Of a stretch of 64,000 nt of DNA, positions 8,043 through 16,822 are shown piece after piece. The position numbers were made by a program, and so were the translations under genes. The DNA comes from Micavibrio_A sp964539025. GTDB taxonomy: Bacteria > Pseudomonadota > Alphaproteobacteria > Micavibrionales > Micavibrionaceae. Within the stretch, counting starts at the first letter, position 1, and every line of letters starts with the position of its first letter. The notes below the pieces were generated by a model. That model saw only the letters and a program-made list of their open reading frames with translations, was not told the origin of the DNA and did not search any database. The stretch lies in the NCBI GenBank assembly GCA_964539025.1, contig CAZIFA010000001.1:186001-250000 (forward strand), given 5' to 3'.

Positions 8043-8972
8043 ATGCCCAGTTTAAAAGAATATAGAAACCGCATTGTATCCGTAAAATCGACGAGGAAGA
8101 TCACCTCGGCGATGAAAATGGTTGCGGCTTCCAAACTCAAACGCGCGCAGGAAAAGGCGGAAGCCTCACAACCTTATGCCCGCGCTATGGCCGAAATGAT
8201 GGGCCGCGTCGCGAAAAACGTCGTCATCACTTCCGCGTCACCGAAATTGCTCGCCGGAACGGGCAAGGATGATGTGCATCTGCTCGTCGTCGTCACGTCT
8301 GATCGCGGTCTTTGCGGCGGCTTCAATGGAAACCTCGTGCGCACAGCGCGCCAGGAAATCCGCAACCTGACGGCGCAGGGCAAGAAGGTCAAACTCGTCA
8401 CGGTGGGCCGTAAGGCGCGCGATCTTTTGAAACGCGACAATGCCGATAAAATCGTTCACAGCTTCGTCAATCTCGGCGGCGGCAAATCGCTTTCGTTTGC
8501 GGATTCCGATGACGTCACGCAATATGTTCTCGCTATGTTTGAAAACGGCGAATTCGATGTCGCGACGATCCTCTACAACAAATTCATTTCCGTTCTGGCG
8601 CAAAAACCGACCCTGCAACAGGTGATCCCGTTCAAGGCCGAAGAACCCAGCAGCAACGACAACAAGAAAAATCCTCTCCCCGCGAGCGGGGGGAAAGAGG
8701 GGGGAGAGGGTCTTGCGTCTCCATACTCCTTCGAACCCGACGGCGATGAAATTCTCTCGCTGCTCTTGCCACGCAATCTCGGTGTACAGATGTTCCGCGC
8801 GCTGCTGGATTCCGGCGCGGGCGAACAGGCCGCGCGTATGACCGCGATGGACAACGCCACGCGTAACGCGGGCGACATGATTAAGAAACTGACGATCCAA
8901 TATAACCGGGCGCGTCAGGCTTATATTACCAAAGAACTGATTGAAATTATTTCCGGCGCTGAAGCCGTATAA
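8043..8972 (+). CDS. atpG: ATP synthase F1 subunit gamma, with an in-frame repeat insertion
   Basis: Rotor shaft of F1. The N-terminal signature (RIVSVKSTRKITSAMKMVAA), the SDRGLCGGFN motif and the C-terminal NATRNAGDMI region ending in ITKELIEIISGA are all present. The protein is 309 residues, longer than the usual 285-295. The excess is a low-complexity stretch at about residues 208-229 (KKNPLPASGGKEGGEG) encoded by a palindromic DNA repeat, between the PFKAEEP strand and the YSFEPDGDEIL segment. That region is a variable surface loop in gamma subunits, so the protein should still work. Confidence 0.97.
   Translation: MPSLKEYRNRIVSVKSTRKITSAMKMVAASKLKRAQEKAEASQPYARAMAEMMGRVAKNVVITSASPKLLAGTGKDDVHLLVVVTSDRGLCGGFNGNLVRTARQEIRNLTAQGKKVKLVTVGRKARDLLKRDNADKIVHSFVNLGGGKSLSFADSDDVTQYVLAMFENGEFDVATILYNKFISVLAQKPTLQQVIPFKAEEPSSNDNKKNPLPASGGKEGGEGLASPYSFEPDGDEILSLLLPRNLGVQMFRALLDSGAGEQAARMTAMDNATRNAGDMIKKLTIQYNRARQAYITKELIEIISGAEAV
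8673..8709. repeat. Palindromic repeat embedded in frame in atpG
   Basis: CCTCTCCCCGCGAGCGGGG followed by GAAAGAGGGGGGAGAGG. It shares the CTCTCCCC...GGGGAGAGG core with elements inside the dinG-like gene (13760-13797) and uvrB (27744-27784). The reading frame stays open through it, giving a Pro/Gly/Glu-rich loop. Confidence 0.8.
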
Positions 8973-8984
8973 GGAGAGTGTATA

Positions 8985-9173
8985 ATGAACGGAGAAAAAC
9001 TTCCCCCAAGATTAACGGATCAACATAGTGTCGCTACCAAGCAAGACAGCACTCCTGCTCCTGCGGCAACGCGTCCACGCAAGTTTCCGGGGTGGACATA
9101 TAAAGACTTGCCTAACGAACCGCGAGTTGATGAAACACAATGTACACGGGTTGATCGCGCACCGATGCGTTGA
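8985..9173 (+). CDS. Small unknown protein between atpG and atpD
   Basis: A 62-residue polar peptide, rich in Pro, Arg and Thr, with an AAGGAGAG site correctly spaced before the ATG and only 12 bases after the atpG stop. It contains a PRKFPGWTYKDLPNEPRVDE segment but no recognisable domain. Its short length lowers certainty, but the strong ribosome-binding site and tight packing support a real gene. Confidence 0.6.
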   Translation: MNGEKLPPRLTDQHSVATKQDSTPAPAATRPRKFPGWTYKDLPNEPRVDETQCTRVDRAPMR

Positions 9174-9208
9174 TCCGGAACACTATTTAAAACGAAAGAA
9201 GAAAGAAA

Positions 9209-10630
9209 ATGTCTCAAGCAAAAGGTTACATCTCTCAGGTTCTCGGCGCTGTTGTCGACGTAACCTTTAATGAAGGCGAAGTGCCCGCGATTTTGAACGC
9301 GATCACGACACAAAACGATGGCAAAACGCTGGTTCTCGAAGTCGCACAGCACCTTGGTGAAAACACGGTCCGCGCGGTTGCTATGGACTCCACCGATGGT
9401 TTGGTCCGCGGCGCGGAAGTCACCGACACGGGCGCGACCATCTCCGTTCCGGTCGGTCCTGAAACGCTGGGCCGCATCATGGATGTTATCGGCCAGCCGA
9501 TTGATGAACGCGGTCCTGTCAAAACCAAAAAACAATACGCCATTCACCGCGAAGCGCCTGCTTTCGTTGATCAGTCTTCCGAGGCTGAACAGCTTGTTAC
9601 GGGTATCAAAGTCGTCGATCTTCTCTGCCCTTATCTGAAAGGCGGAAAAATTGGCCTGTTCGGCGGCGCAGGCGTTGGTAAAACGGTTACGATTCAAGAA
9701 CTGATCAACAACATCGCAAAAGCCCACGGCGGCGTGTCCGTGTTCGCGGGCGTTGGCGAACGTACCCGCGAAGGGAACGATCTCTACCACGAAATGATCG
9801 ACGCTGGCGTTATCAAGCTCGATGGCGAATCCAAAGTGGCGCTCGTCTACGGCCAGATGAACGAACCGCCGGGCGCTCGCGCTCGTGTGGCTCTCTCCGG
9901 CCTTTCGATGGCGGAATATTTCCGCGATGAAGAAGGGCAAGACGTTCTGTTTTTCATGGATAACGTGTTCCGTTTCACGCAGGCAGGCGCCGAAGTGTCC
10001 GCTCTGCTGGGACGCATCCCGTCCGCCGTGGGTTACCAACCGACATTGGCGACCGACATGGGTGCACTGCAAGAACGTATTACATCGACGAACAAAGGCT
10101 CGATCACATCCGTTCAGGCCGTTTACGTTCCTGCCGACGACTTGACCGACCCTGCGCCGGCCACGACCTTCGCGCACTTGGACGCGACGACCGTTCTGTC
10201 GCGTCAGATCGCGGAATTGGGCATTTACCCTGCCGTTGACCCGCTCGATTCCACCTCGCGCATTCTCGACCCCCGCGTTGTCGGTGAAGAACACTATAAA
10301 TGCGCCGCCGATGTTCAACGCACGCTGCAACAATATAAAGCGCTGCAAGACATCATCGCGATCTTGGGTATGGATGAATTGTCCGAAGAAGACAAACAGG
10401 TCGTCGCCCGTGCACGTAAGATCCAGCGCTTTCTGTCGCAACCGTTCCACGTCGCCGAAGTCTTCACAGGCTCACCCGGTAAATTCGTTGAACTGGCCGA
10501 CACGATCAAAGGCTTCCGCGCCATCGTCGATGGTAAATACGACCATCTTCCTGAATCGGCCTTCTACATGGTCGGCACCATCGAAGAAGCCGAAGCCAAA
10601 GCCAAGAAAATGGCGGCGGAGGCCGCATAA
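9209..10630 (+). CDS. atpD: ATP synthase F1 subunit beta
   Basis: Catalytic subunit of F1, 473 residues, full length. The P-loop GGAGVGKT lies at residues 152-159. The catalytic glutamate region (GVGERTREGNDLYHEM), the Walker B region (DVLFFMDNVFRFTQAG) and the beta signature PAVDPLDSTSR are all visible. An AAGAAAGAA site precedes the ATG. A GTCATCC-type palindrome follows the stop and another unknown gene then separates it from atpC. Confidence 0.98.
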   Translation: MSQAKGYISQVLGAVVDVTFNEGEVPAILNAITTQNDGKTLVLEVAQHLGENTVRAVAMDSTDGLVRGAEVTDTGATISVPVGPETLGRIMDVIGQPIDERGPVKTKKQYAIHREAPAFVDQSSEAEQLVTGIKVVDLLCPYLKGGKIGLFGGAGVGKTVTIQELINNIAKAHGGVSVFAGVGERTREGNDLYHEMIDAGVIKLDGESKVALVYGQMNEPPGARARVALSGLSMAEYFRDEEGQDVLFFMDNVFRFTQAGAEVSALLGRIPSAVGYQPTLATDMGALQERITSTNKGSITSVQAVYVPADDLTDPAPATTFAHLDATTVLSRQIAELGIYPAVDPLDSTSRILDPRVVGEEHYKCAADVQRTLQQYKALQDIIAILGMDELSEEDKQVVARARKIQRFLSQPFHVAEVFTGSPGKFVELADTIKGFRAIVDGKYDHLPESAFYMVGTIEEAEAKAKKMAAEAA

Positions 10631-10640
10631 CCACCACCCC

Positions 10641-10692
10641 GTCATCCCCGCTTTATGCGGGGATCCGGATGCCCGCATAAAGCGGGCATGAC
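10641..10692. repeat. GTCATCC...GGCATGAC composite palindrome downstream of atpD
   Basis: Two adjacent hairpins: GTCATCCCCGCTTTATGCGG followed by GGATC, then GCCCGCATAAAGCGGGC and ATGAC. It belongs to the family seen at 15717, 17559, 35186, 55989, 58888 and 60149. It lies inside the operon, where it could stabilise the atpD mRNA 3' end or reduce atpC expression. Confidence 0.8.
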
Positions 10693-10704
10693 AAAGAGGA
10701 AAAA

Positions 10705-11073
10705 ATGGCTGAATTGTTTGACAACGCTATGAAAGAATTCACGCGTCTTGCCACGGCAGAGGGGCTAACTGTGTCTCCCTTGGAAAACAGGCCGATATTC
10801 GGCGATGTATTTACGATCTCGGGCTATGATAAAAAACCACTACCATCCGATGATAATGTTGCTCTCTTGCGCAAACCGGGCCGTATTACCGAGGAGGTGA
10901 AATATCTGGCCGCGATGTTCGATGACGAAGAGACGGATACTGTCTGTTTGGTCGCAGACGTAACATTGCGCGGATTGTTCCAAAGTGCTGGAATTTCTGT
11001 AAAGGCCTTTGATGAACGGTATCCCGGCATGAATTTTGATGAGTGGAAACCGACAGGTCCTGCTGGTTGGTAA
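10705..11073 (+). CDS. Unknown protein between atpD and atpC
   Basis: A 122-residue soluble protein of unknown family, with AAGAGGAAA before the ATG. It starts 13 bases after the palindrome and ends 20 bases before atpC, so it must share the atp transcript. The sequence is acidic in the middle (MFDDEETDT) and ends in Pro/Gly/Trp. It is the fifth orphan gene interrupting this operon. Confidence 0.7.
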   Translation: MAELFDNAMKEFTRLATAEGLTVSPLENRPIFGDVFTISGYDKKPLPSDDNVALLRKPGRITEEVKYLAAMFDDEETDTVCLVADVTLRGLFQSAGISVKAFDERYPGMNFDEWKPTGPAGW

Positions 11074-11092
11074 GAATTAGAAAGACACAAAA

Positions 11093-11518
11093 ATGACTGA
11101 AGCAAACGCAACCACATTCAATTTCGAACTCGTCTCTCCGGAGCGCATCCTCATGTCCGAACCGGCATGGCAGGTGATCATCCCGGGTGAGGAGGGTTAT
11201 TTCGGCGTCCGCGCTGGCCACATGTCGCTGATCGCCGCGATCCGTCCGGGCGTTGTCGAAGTGTATAAAAAAGAAGGTTCTGCACCAGAAAAAATCTTCA
11301 TCGCGGGCGGCTTTGCCGATGTCACGGCAAAAAACTGCACGATTCTGGCCGAACAGACGATCAACATTGCGGATTTAGACCCCGCCACCATCGACCGCGA
11401 AGTCGCCGACCTGACCGAAGACATGAAGGCCGCGAACGATGCCACGCAAAAAACCTTGATCGGCAAAAAACTAAACCTCGCCATCGCCAAACAACAAGCG
11501 ACGAAACAAGCAGCTTAA
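11093..11518 (+). CDS. atpC: ATP synthase F1 subunit epsilon
   Basis: Epsilon subunit, 141 residues. The N-terminal beta-sandwich (FELVSPERILMSEPAWQVII, GEEGYFGVRAGH) and a C-terminal helical hairpin are present, so it can bind gamma and inhibit ATP hydrolysis. Last gene of the F1 operon. The upstream gene sits 20 bases away. Confidence 0.95.
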   Translation: MTEANATTFNFELVSPERILMSEPAWQVIIPGEEGYFGVRAGHMSLIAAIRPGVVEVYKKEGSAPEKIFIAGGFADVTAKNCTILAEQTINIADLDPATIDREVADLTEDMKAANDATQKTLIGKKLNLAIAKQQATKQAA

Positions 11519-11604
11519 TCCTTATATTTCAAGGCATTAGGATTTAAAATTGTAATTCCTGTACCCTATGCTAACACTATTGTACACGGATACAGGAGTT
11601 CATC

Positions 11605-12171
11605 ATGCCGGATACAAGCATATTGCAACCAGATACATTGCAAAGAAACTATATCATCGCCGCCGTCAATGCGTCACTTACTGGCGCAAGAGAACTGCCT
11701 TTTGTCGACGAATCTCTGGAAGTGGCGAGTATTGGCAACGAACACCCTTATATCTTCGAAGTGCTGGAAATGTTCGCGGGCGGCGATGCCAAAAACCATG
11801 TTGCGATCGACATGGACGCGCAAACGCAATCCATTGGTGTCAGTATTCATGAAAAAGAGAACGAGCAAAGCAAATACAATCCTTTCGCGCGCAGGAATTT
11901 CAAAATTGAATTTTCCGCAGACGGCGGTATAACGCTGCAGGAAAATATAAGCCATGCCGAGACAAGGGATCGTCTGTTGATGCACGCCAAAGACATCATA
12001 AAAGCGAAAATGCAGCGTGTCATATCGGCAACCATGGAAATTCCAACGGAATATAAAGCCGCTTTAAAAATCGCGGCCATATTCGGCCAAGCCATGCCAA
12101 GACATCATTTGCTTGTATCCAGTCAAAGGGAAATTTTCCGACAGGAACAAAGACAGCCGGAAATGGTGTAA
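11605..12171 (+). CDS. Unknown protein
   Basis: A 188-residue protein of unknown family. A CAGGAG site precedes the ATG. It has no signal peptide or membrane segments. The C-terminal third looks helical and basic. A clear Rho-independent terminator follows directly, so the transcript ends here. It is separated from atpC by 86 bases with no strong terminator, so it may be partly expressed by read-through. Confidence 0.7.
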   Translation: MPDTSILQPDTLQRNYIIAAVNASLTGARELPFVDESLEVASIGNEHPYIFEVLEMFAGGDAKNHVAIDMDAQTQSIGVSIHEKENEQSKYNPFARRNFKIEFSADGGITLQENISHAETRDRLLMHAKDIIKAKMQRVISATMEIPTEYKAALKIAAIFGQAMPRHHLLVSSQREIFRQEQRQPEMV

Positions 12172-12173
12172 TA

Positions 12174-12206
12174 AAAAGCCCCGTATTTCGCGGGGCTTTT
12201 GTTTTA
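12174..12206 (+). terminator. Rho-independent terminator
   Basis: AAAAGCCCCG, loop TATTT, CGCGGGGCTTTT, then a T-rich tail. It serves the gene ending at 12171. The T-rich/A-rich symmetry means it can also terminate the convergent gene 12204-12797. Confidence 0.85.
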
Positions 12207-12797
12207 GGCGGCAACCGGTTTTGGCTGCGCTTCAAGTTTGGGTTTAAATTTTTGGGCTTGTCGGATGATCTGGAGCATCACGTTTTCACGTGCATCTCTC
12301 TCTGCGAAGTGGCCGATTGCGCTGTCGCCCATGGGTGTAACGCCAACAGATCTTAGGAATTTATCTTTCATTGCCTCATCGGTCTTATAAATATTTACAT
12401 CTGCAACTTTATTGTCTGCTAACGTGCGCAAAGCGGAGATACATCGGCGCGCAATCTCCAGCGCTTTTAAATTCTCATTGATTCGGATATCTACGATGGC
12501 GTGAGGAACGTAATTGCTGGAAGGTGATCCCCCTCTTAGCACGTCTTTATCCAAATCTCTAAAATATTGCACAACATTCTTGTCGTAGGATGTCTTGTTA
12601 TTGTTTTCACGAGGATCGTAATTTCCTATCAAGGACTTTCCGATTTCATACCGTGTAAGTTTCTTTGAAATATTTCCCGCATGTTCTGCAACAACTTTGA
12701 TAACCTCATCTATCGGAACGGGAATGGGCGCTGTGCCAAGCCTGAGTGCTCTTGGAAATTTATATTCTGTGGCGTCAAAAAATTGATCAAAATTCAT
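12204..12797 (-). CDS. Unknown protein
   Basis: A 197-residue protein starting MNFDQFFDATEY. A GTG/TTG-type start 13 codons upstream is also possible, since neither has a strong ribosome-binding site. The sequence is soluble, basic and helical-looking, with a Lys/Pro-rich C-terminus. I recognise no domain. Its 3' end overlaps the terminator of the convergent gene. Confidence 0.65.
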   Translation of the reverse strand: MNFDQFFDATEYKFPRALRLGTAPIPVPIDEVIKVVAEHAGNISKKLTRYEIGKSLIGNYDPRENNNKTSYDKNVVQYFRDLDKDVLRGGSPSSNYVPHAIVDIRINENLKALEIARRCISALRTLADNKVADVNIYKTDEAMKDKFLRSVGVTPMGDSAIGHFAERDARENVMLQIIRQAQKFKPKLEAQPKPVAA

Positions 12798-12899
12798 GAT
12801 ACATATCTTTCTTACAAAGTGAGGAGTGAAGACCAAACGGTAATACGATGGCGACAGGAGTCAACGGGTTAAAAAACCGTTGTTAAACAACATGTTACG

Positions 12900-15686
12900 C
12901 TAGGCCAAAAATTTCCTGATTTCGTTCGCTGCTTCGGCAATGCCAACTTTACTGATCTCTACGCCATCCGGGAACGCACCGTAAAGCCGCGATGGCAACA
13001 TCGAATCCAGCATCACGAACACGCCGCGATCATTCGCGCGCCTGATCAACCGCCCGAACGCCTGTTTCAATTTCAACCGCGTGATCCGCTCATCATATTG
13101 TTTTTTGCCGAACGCTTCACGCCGCGCCCGGTGCATGATCGTCGGCCTTGGCCACGGCACGCGGTCGAACACGATGAGCCGCAATGAATCTCCTGGCACA
13201 TCAACGCCGTCACGCACCGCATCCGTGCCAAGCAAACACGCATTCACATCGTCGCGGAAAATATCGACCAATGTGCCGTTATCGATAGCATCCACATGTT
13301 GGGCATATAAATGCAATCCTTTATCCTCAAGCTTGGGTGCTATTTTCTCATGTACAGCCCGCAACCGCGAAATTGCGGTGAACAATCCTAATGCCCCGCC
13401 GCCCGCCGCCTCGAACAGCGTCGCGTAAGCGCTCGACACTTGGGCTAGATCATCTTTTCGTACATCATTGATAATAAAAACCTTCGTTCGCGCCGGGTAA
13501 TCGAAGGGCGATTCAAACGCCTCTTGATGCACATGCGGGCTCATATGCGATAGGCCCGATAAATCCCGCGCCACGCGCCAATTTTCCTCATCGTCGTCCG
13601 TACCATCGCGCAATGTTGCCGACGTCACGGCAATACCGTGCGCGTGCGGCTTCATGCTCGCCGCGAACGGCACCATCGGGTCCACCCAATGCCGATACAT
13701 CCCGACATCATACGCGCGTCCCTCTATCCGCTCTATTTCAAGCCAATCGATAAAAGATTCTCCCTCGCCCCTTTGGGGAGAGGGCAGGGGTGAGGGGGCC
13801 GCATTCAACGTATCCAGCATCCCCATCCATCCACCAAGCGTTACCGTCCGCAATCCAATCGTCGTAATCATCGCATCGATCCGCCTGCGCATATCGGCCT
13901 CAAGAGTATCTGCCTGATCGTTCAGTTTCTTGCGTAACTCGTTCGATAACGCTGTCATCGGCTGATGCAATCGCTCGAACGCTTTACGCAATTTCACCGC
14001 TGCCGGTAAAACCTCGTCTGCCAAAGGTTGCGTATCGGTTTCGAGAGAATAGGGGCCGTCCCGCCCGTCCGCCCGCGCATACACCTGTTTATAGACCGCC
14101 TGTAAAAATTCTTCCGCCTCACCCTTGGGCGCGCCGTCTTTCAATCGTGTTTGCCACCCTTCGGCCGTCAGACACCGCGAAGCTTCCAATATATCTTGCA
14201 ACATGCGTTCTAAATCCACATCGCCCGCCACCGCATCGTCGGCGCGACGCTTCAATCCGCGCGCGCGGGATTTCCCGCCGCCTTCATGTCCGCGTAACCA
14301 CCGCCGTAATTCATATGTTTCCAATGCTGTTAAATGCCCCGCATAGGCGCTATCGGCGGCATCGAACAAATGATGCCCTTCATCGAAAATATAATGACGC
14401 GGCAAATCCGAATCCGCGCCGGAATCCGCGGTCTGAATCATCACCAGCGCATGATTGGCGATCACGAGCTCCGCATGGCGGGATTTTCTCACTGACCGTT
14501 CTACAAAACACCGGTGATAATGATCGCACGCCGAATAAATGCACTCGCCTCTGCGGTCCGCCAATCCTGTCGTGTGTGAAAAACCAAGCAGGCCGGGAAG
14601 CCATCCAGGAAAATCACCGCCCGATAAATCACCATCGCGTGTCGCTGCCGCCCACCGCGCCATGATGCCCGCAGCGATGGCTTGATTGGCGTGTTTGGCG
14701 AGCGCCGCGCCCGTTGCGATATCCTCGAAATTCAACAAACACAAATAATTTTCGCGGCCTTTTCGAATGGCAACCTTCGCATCCTTTAAATCAGGATCGG
14801 GATAAATCCGGTTTAATTCCTGCCCGATTTGCCGCTGTAAATTTTTTGTGTAGGTCGAAATCCAAACCGTGCCTTTGTTCTTTTCCGCCCACACGGATGC
14901 AGGCGATAAATAGCCGAGTGTCTTTCCAACCCCAGTTCCTGCCTCGGCCAAGACGGCGTTCGGGCCATCCTCAGATCGCGGAACGAAAATTCCCGTCATC
15001 GCTGATGTGTATTCCATCTGCGCCGCGCGTTGTTCGGAATCGCTGCCCAATATGCCCGACAATTTTTCCCGTGCTTCTTCTCCTGTCACGGGGTGATGCG
15101 ATGCGGGCGGGGGCGGCGCTTCTTCCGCCCATTCGGGAAGGGCCTTCCACACATTTAAATCCGCCTTGGAAACATAAATTTCTTTTTCATCGAACGTCTG
15201 GCCAAGCGCGCTAAAAATATACGGTGTCCACGCCCATCCGCGCCCGTTCTGCCCCATCACGCCTGCAATTTTGATCGGATCCGCACGTCCGCGCCACGGG
15301 TCTTGCTTTATGTCCGATAACAATGCGCTCGTGGCTTCCATCAACGTGAACGGATAATCTTCTGCGTTTTCAGGAATCGGAATGCCGATCGCGCGGGCCA
15401 CGCCCACGGGTGTTGGTACGGCAAAAGATGCGGGCTGTACGAATGCGAATAATTCCAACACATCAAACGCCTCGATGCTGTCCAATCCCAATTTCTTGCA
15501 AGTATAAGGAGCATGACAAACGAGCACCGCTTTGCCGTGAATCGCGCGTTTCGCCGCCTCATGGCTGATCTTGCTCACTTCGCCGTCCGTGGAGAGCAGG
15601 TAAGCCGTGCGCGCGTTGACGTATAATGCCGGAATTTTCGGTATTTTTACGTTTTCGGGCTTGGCTTGGGCGGCGTTGGTTGTCAT
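12900..15686 (-). CDS. DinG/Rad3-type ATP-dependent DNA helicase
   Basis: A 928-residue superfamily 2 (XPD-like) helicase. Walker A is AEAGTGVGKT at residues 247-256. The iron-sulfur cysteines are C316, C382, C387 and C393. The DEGH box is at 435-438. The C-terminal motif VI region (LKLKQAFGRLIRRANDRG) is intact. The first ~160 residues (VLVCHAPYTCKKLG, AFDVLELFAFVQP) look like a degenerate DEDD exonuclease domain that has lost its acidic residues. Such enzymes unwind 5'-tailed DNA or R-loops. Between residues about 620 and 650 lies an in-frame palindrome-derived insert (PSPLPSPQRGEGE). Confidence 0.92.
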   Translation of the reverse strand: MTTNAAQAKPENVKIPKIPALYVNARTAYLLSTDGEVSKISHEAAKRAIHGKAVLVCHAPYTCKKLGLDSIEAFDVLELFAFVQPASFAVPTPVGVARAIGIPIPENAEDYPFTLMEATSALLSDIKQDPWRGRADPIKIAGVMGQNGRGWAWTPYIFSALGQTFDEKEIYVSKADLNVWKALPEWAEEAPPPPASHHPVTGEEAREKLSGILGSDSEQRAAQMEYTSAMTGIFVPRSEDGPNAVLAEAGTGVGKTLGYLSPASVWAEKNKGTVWISTYTKNLQRQIGQELNRIYPDPDLKDAKVAIRKGRENYLCLLNFEDIATGAALAKHANQAIAAGIMARWAAATRDGDLSGGDFPGWLPGLLGFSHTTGLADRRGECIYSACDHYHRCFVERSVRKSRHAELVIANHALVMIQTADSGADSDLPRHYIFDEGHHLFDAADSAYAGHLTALETYELRRWLRGHEGGGKSRARGLKRRADDAVAGDVDLERMLQDILEASRCLTAEGWQTRLKDGAPKGEAEEFLQAVYKQVYARADGRDGPYSLETDTQPLADEVLPAAVKLRKAFERLHQPMTALSNELRKKLNDQADTLEADMRRRIDAMITTIGLRTVTLGGWMGMLDTLNAAPSPLPSPQRGEGESFIDWLEIERIEGRAYDVGMYRHWVDPMVPFAASMKPHAHGIAVTSATLRDGTDDDEENWRVARDLSGLSHMSPHVHQEAFESPFDYPARTKVFIINDVRKDDLAQVSSAYATLFEAAGGGALGLFTAISRLRAVHEKIAPKLEDKGLHLYAQHVDAIDNGTLVDIFRDDVNACLLGTDAVRDGVDVPGDSLRLIVFDRVPWPRPTIMHRARREAFGKKQYDERITRLKLKQAFGRLIRRANDRGVFVMLDSMLPSRLYGAFPDGVEISKVGIAEAANEIRKFLA
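13760..13797. repeat. Palindromic repeat embedded in frame in the dinG-like gene
   Basis: CTCCCTCGCCCCTTTGGGG followed by AGAGGGCAGGGGTGAGGGGG. It has the same core as the elements in atpG and uvrB and is read on the minus strand as SPLPSPQRGEGE. The helicase frame continues undisturbed on both sides. Confidence 0.8.
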
Positions 15687-15716
15687 AGTTTAGGCATAGC
15701 ATGGTCGCACCCCACT

Positions 15717-15836
15717 GTCATCCCCGCGGCCATGCAAAGCATGGCATATACAGCGGGGATCCAGAAAGACAGCGCTTCGCGCTGACATATGGATTCCCTA
15801 TGTTGGTATTATGCTTCGCATAATCTAGGGAATGAC
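15717..15836. repeat. GTCATCC-type composite repeat, about 120 bp
   Basis: Begins GTCATCCCCGCGG and ends GGGAATGAC, with nested hairpins (GCCATGCAAAGCATGGC and CAGCGCTTCGCGCTG, then TATGCTTCGCATAAT). It fills the divergent gap between the dinG-like gene and the 75-residue gene at 15852. It is the longest member of the class here and seems to be two or three palindromes fused. Confidence 0.75.
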
Positions 15837-15851
15837 AATTTGGAGCCAAAC

Positions 15852-16079
15852 ATGCCCCTGATTATCCTGCACGATCTGGACGGTGACGAAGTCATGGTCA
15901 ATTCCGACACGCTGACTGCCGCCAAGCGCAAATACCCCGACGATAAATCCCAGATCACGGAGCCGTTTACGAAGCTTTATTTTATCTCCAAGGATAAGAC
16001 GATGGAATCACTCGGCTTCCCGGATTCGGTGAAAGAGAGCCCGAAAGAAATCGTCTCCCTTGCGGTAAAGGCGAGCTAA
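15852..16079 (+). CDS. Small unknown protein
   Basis: A 75-residue protein starting MPLIILHDLDG, with GGAG eight bases upstream. A longer in-frame extension to 15789 would run into the palindromic repeat, so I rejected it. The sequence looks like a compact beta-rich domain (LHDLDGDEVMVNSDTL). No known motif. It ends 4 bases into the convergent pilin-like gene. Confidence 0.6.
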   Translation: MPLIILHDLDGDEVMVNSDTLTAAKRKYPDDKSQITEPFTKLYFISKDKTMESLGFPDSVKESPKEIVSLAVKAS

Positions 16080-16819
16080 CGTGCCAGCAGCACATGATAA
16101 AAGAAATACTGTCCGCTTGTTGATCCGGCCGTATCCATCAGGCATCCGGCCTTTTTGCCTTTCAGCGGCACTGCTGATGCCGTGCTGTCGTCGCCTATAA
16201 CGCCGGTCAGGCCTGTGTTTCCGGGCGTATATGTTCCCACGAACGGCGCTACATAGTCCTCATCCTCAGGCGGGTTGCCAGACGGGTTTGTAATGCCGAG
16301 GCGATTGTTGATGGCAAGGCATAACTCCTTGGTGAGGCCTAAAGCTATAAAACGTAATTCTGTCGTTGCGGTGGAACAGGTTGTCCCGCTGCCTGTGCCG
16401 ATTCCATTCACGCACTGGCCGGAAGCGAAATGTGAGCGTGCGGCGTAGTTGCCGGTAATGGTTCGCCATGCGGCCGGAATAGTTTTATAGGTAAGGCCAG
16501 CGCCCTGCGCGCCAAACACTTCGCAGGATGCGGTGGAGTTGGGGTTTGTATAATCGGCGGGGGAACCGAAAGGCTCGCTTGCGTAATAAAAACTGATCTC
16601 GTTTTCCGAACATCCTTGTTGTGAAGCTAGAGACTGCACGGCGGCTTGCAGCCCTGATGCATACTTGAAAAGCTCCGATGCCTGAATCGATACTTGCTCG
16701 GCGCCGCCTGTATCATCGCTGGTTCCCGATGTTCGCGACATCAGGACGGTAAGACCGCCCAGAAGGAAAATGGCGATCAGGATCATAAATAAAACGTTGC
16801 CGGATTGTTTGTTTTTCAT
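16076..16819 (-). CDS. Pilin-like secreted protein, second of a tandem pair
   Basis: 247 residues. A short basic N-terminus (MKNKQSGNV) leads into one hydrophobic helix (LFMILIAIFLLGGLTVLMS), followed by a Ser/Thr/Gly-rich extracytoplasmic domain with several cysteines. This layout resembles type IV pilins or pseudopilins without a canonical GFTLIE cleavage site. Its paralogue is the gene just upstream. Both contain CEVFGA or CDVFGA, a KELC/LEVC motif and end KGKKAGC..D....GQYFFYHVLLAR or equivalent. Probable role is a surface or secretion structure. Confidence 0.75.
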   Translation of the reverse strand: MKNKQSGNVLFMILIAIFLLGGLTVLMSRTSGTSDDTGGAEQVSIQASELFKYASGLQAAVQSLASQQGCSENEISFYYASEPFGSPADYTNPNSTASCEVFGAQGAGLTYKTIPAAWRTITGNYAARSHFASGQCVNGIGTGSGTTCSTATTELRFIALGLTKELCLAINNRLGITNPSGNPPEDEDYVAPFVGTYTPGNTGLTGVIGDDSTASAVPLKGKKAGCLMDTAGSTSGQYFFYHVLLAR

Positions 16820-16822
16820 GGC

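Noticed and set aside
9020..10450. A 476-codon open frame on the minus strand opposite atpD
   Set aside because: It mirrors the codon structure of a highly conserved gene, has no ribosome-binding site and resembles no protein. It is an antisense shadow.
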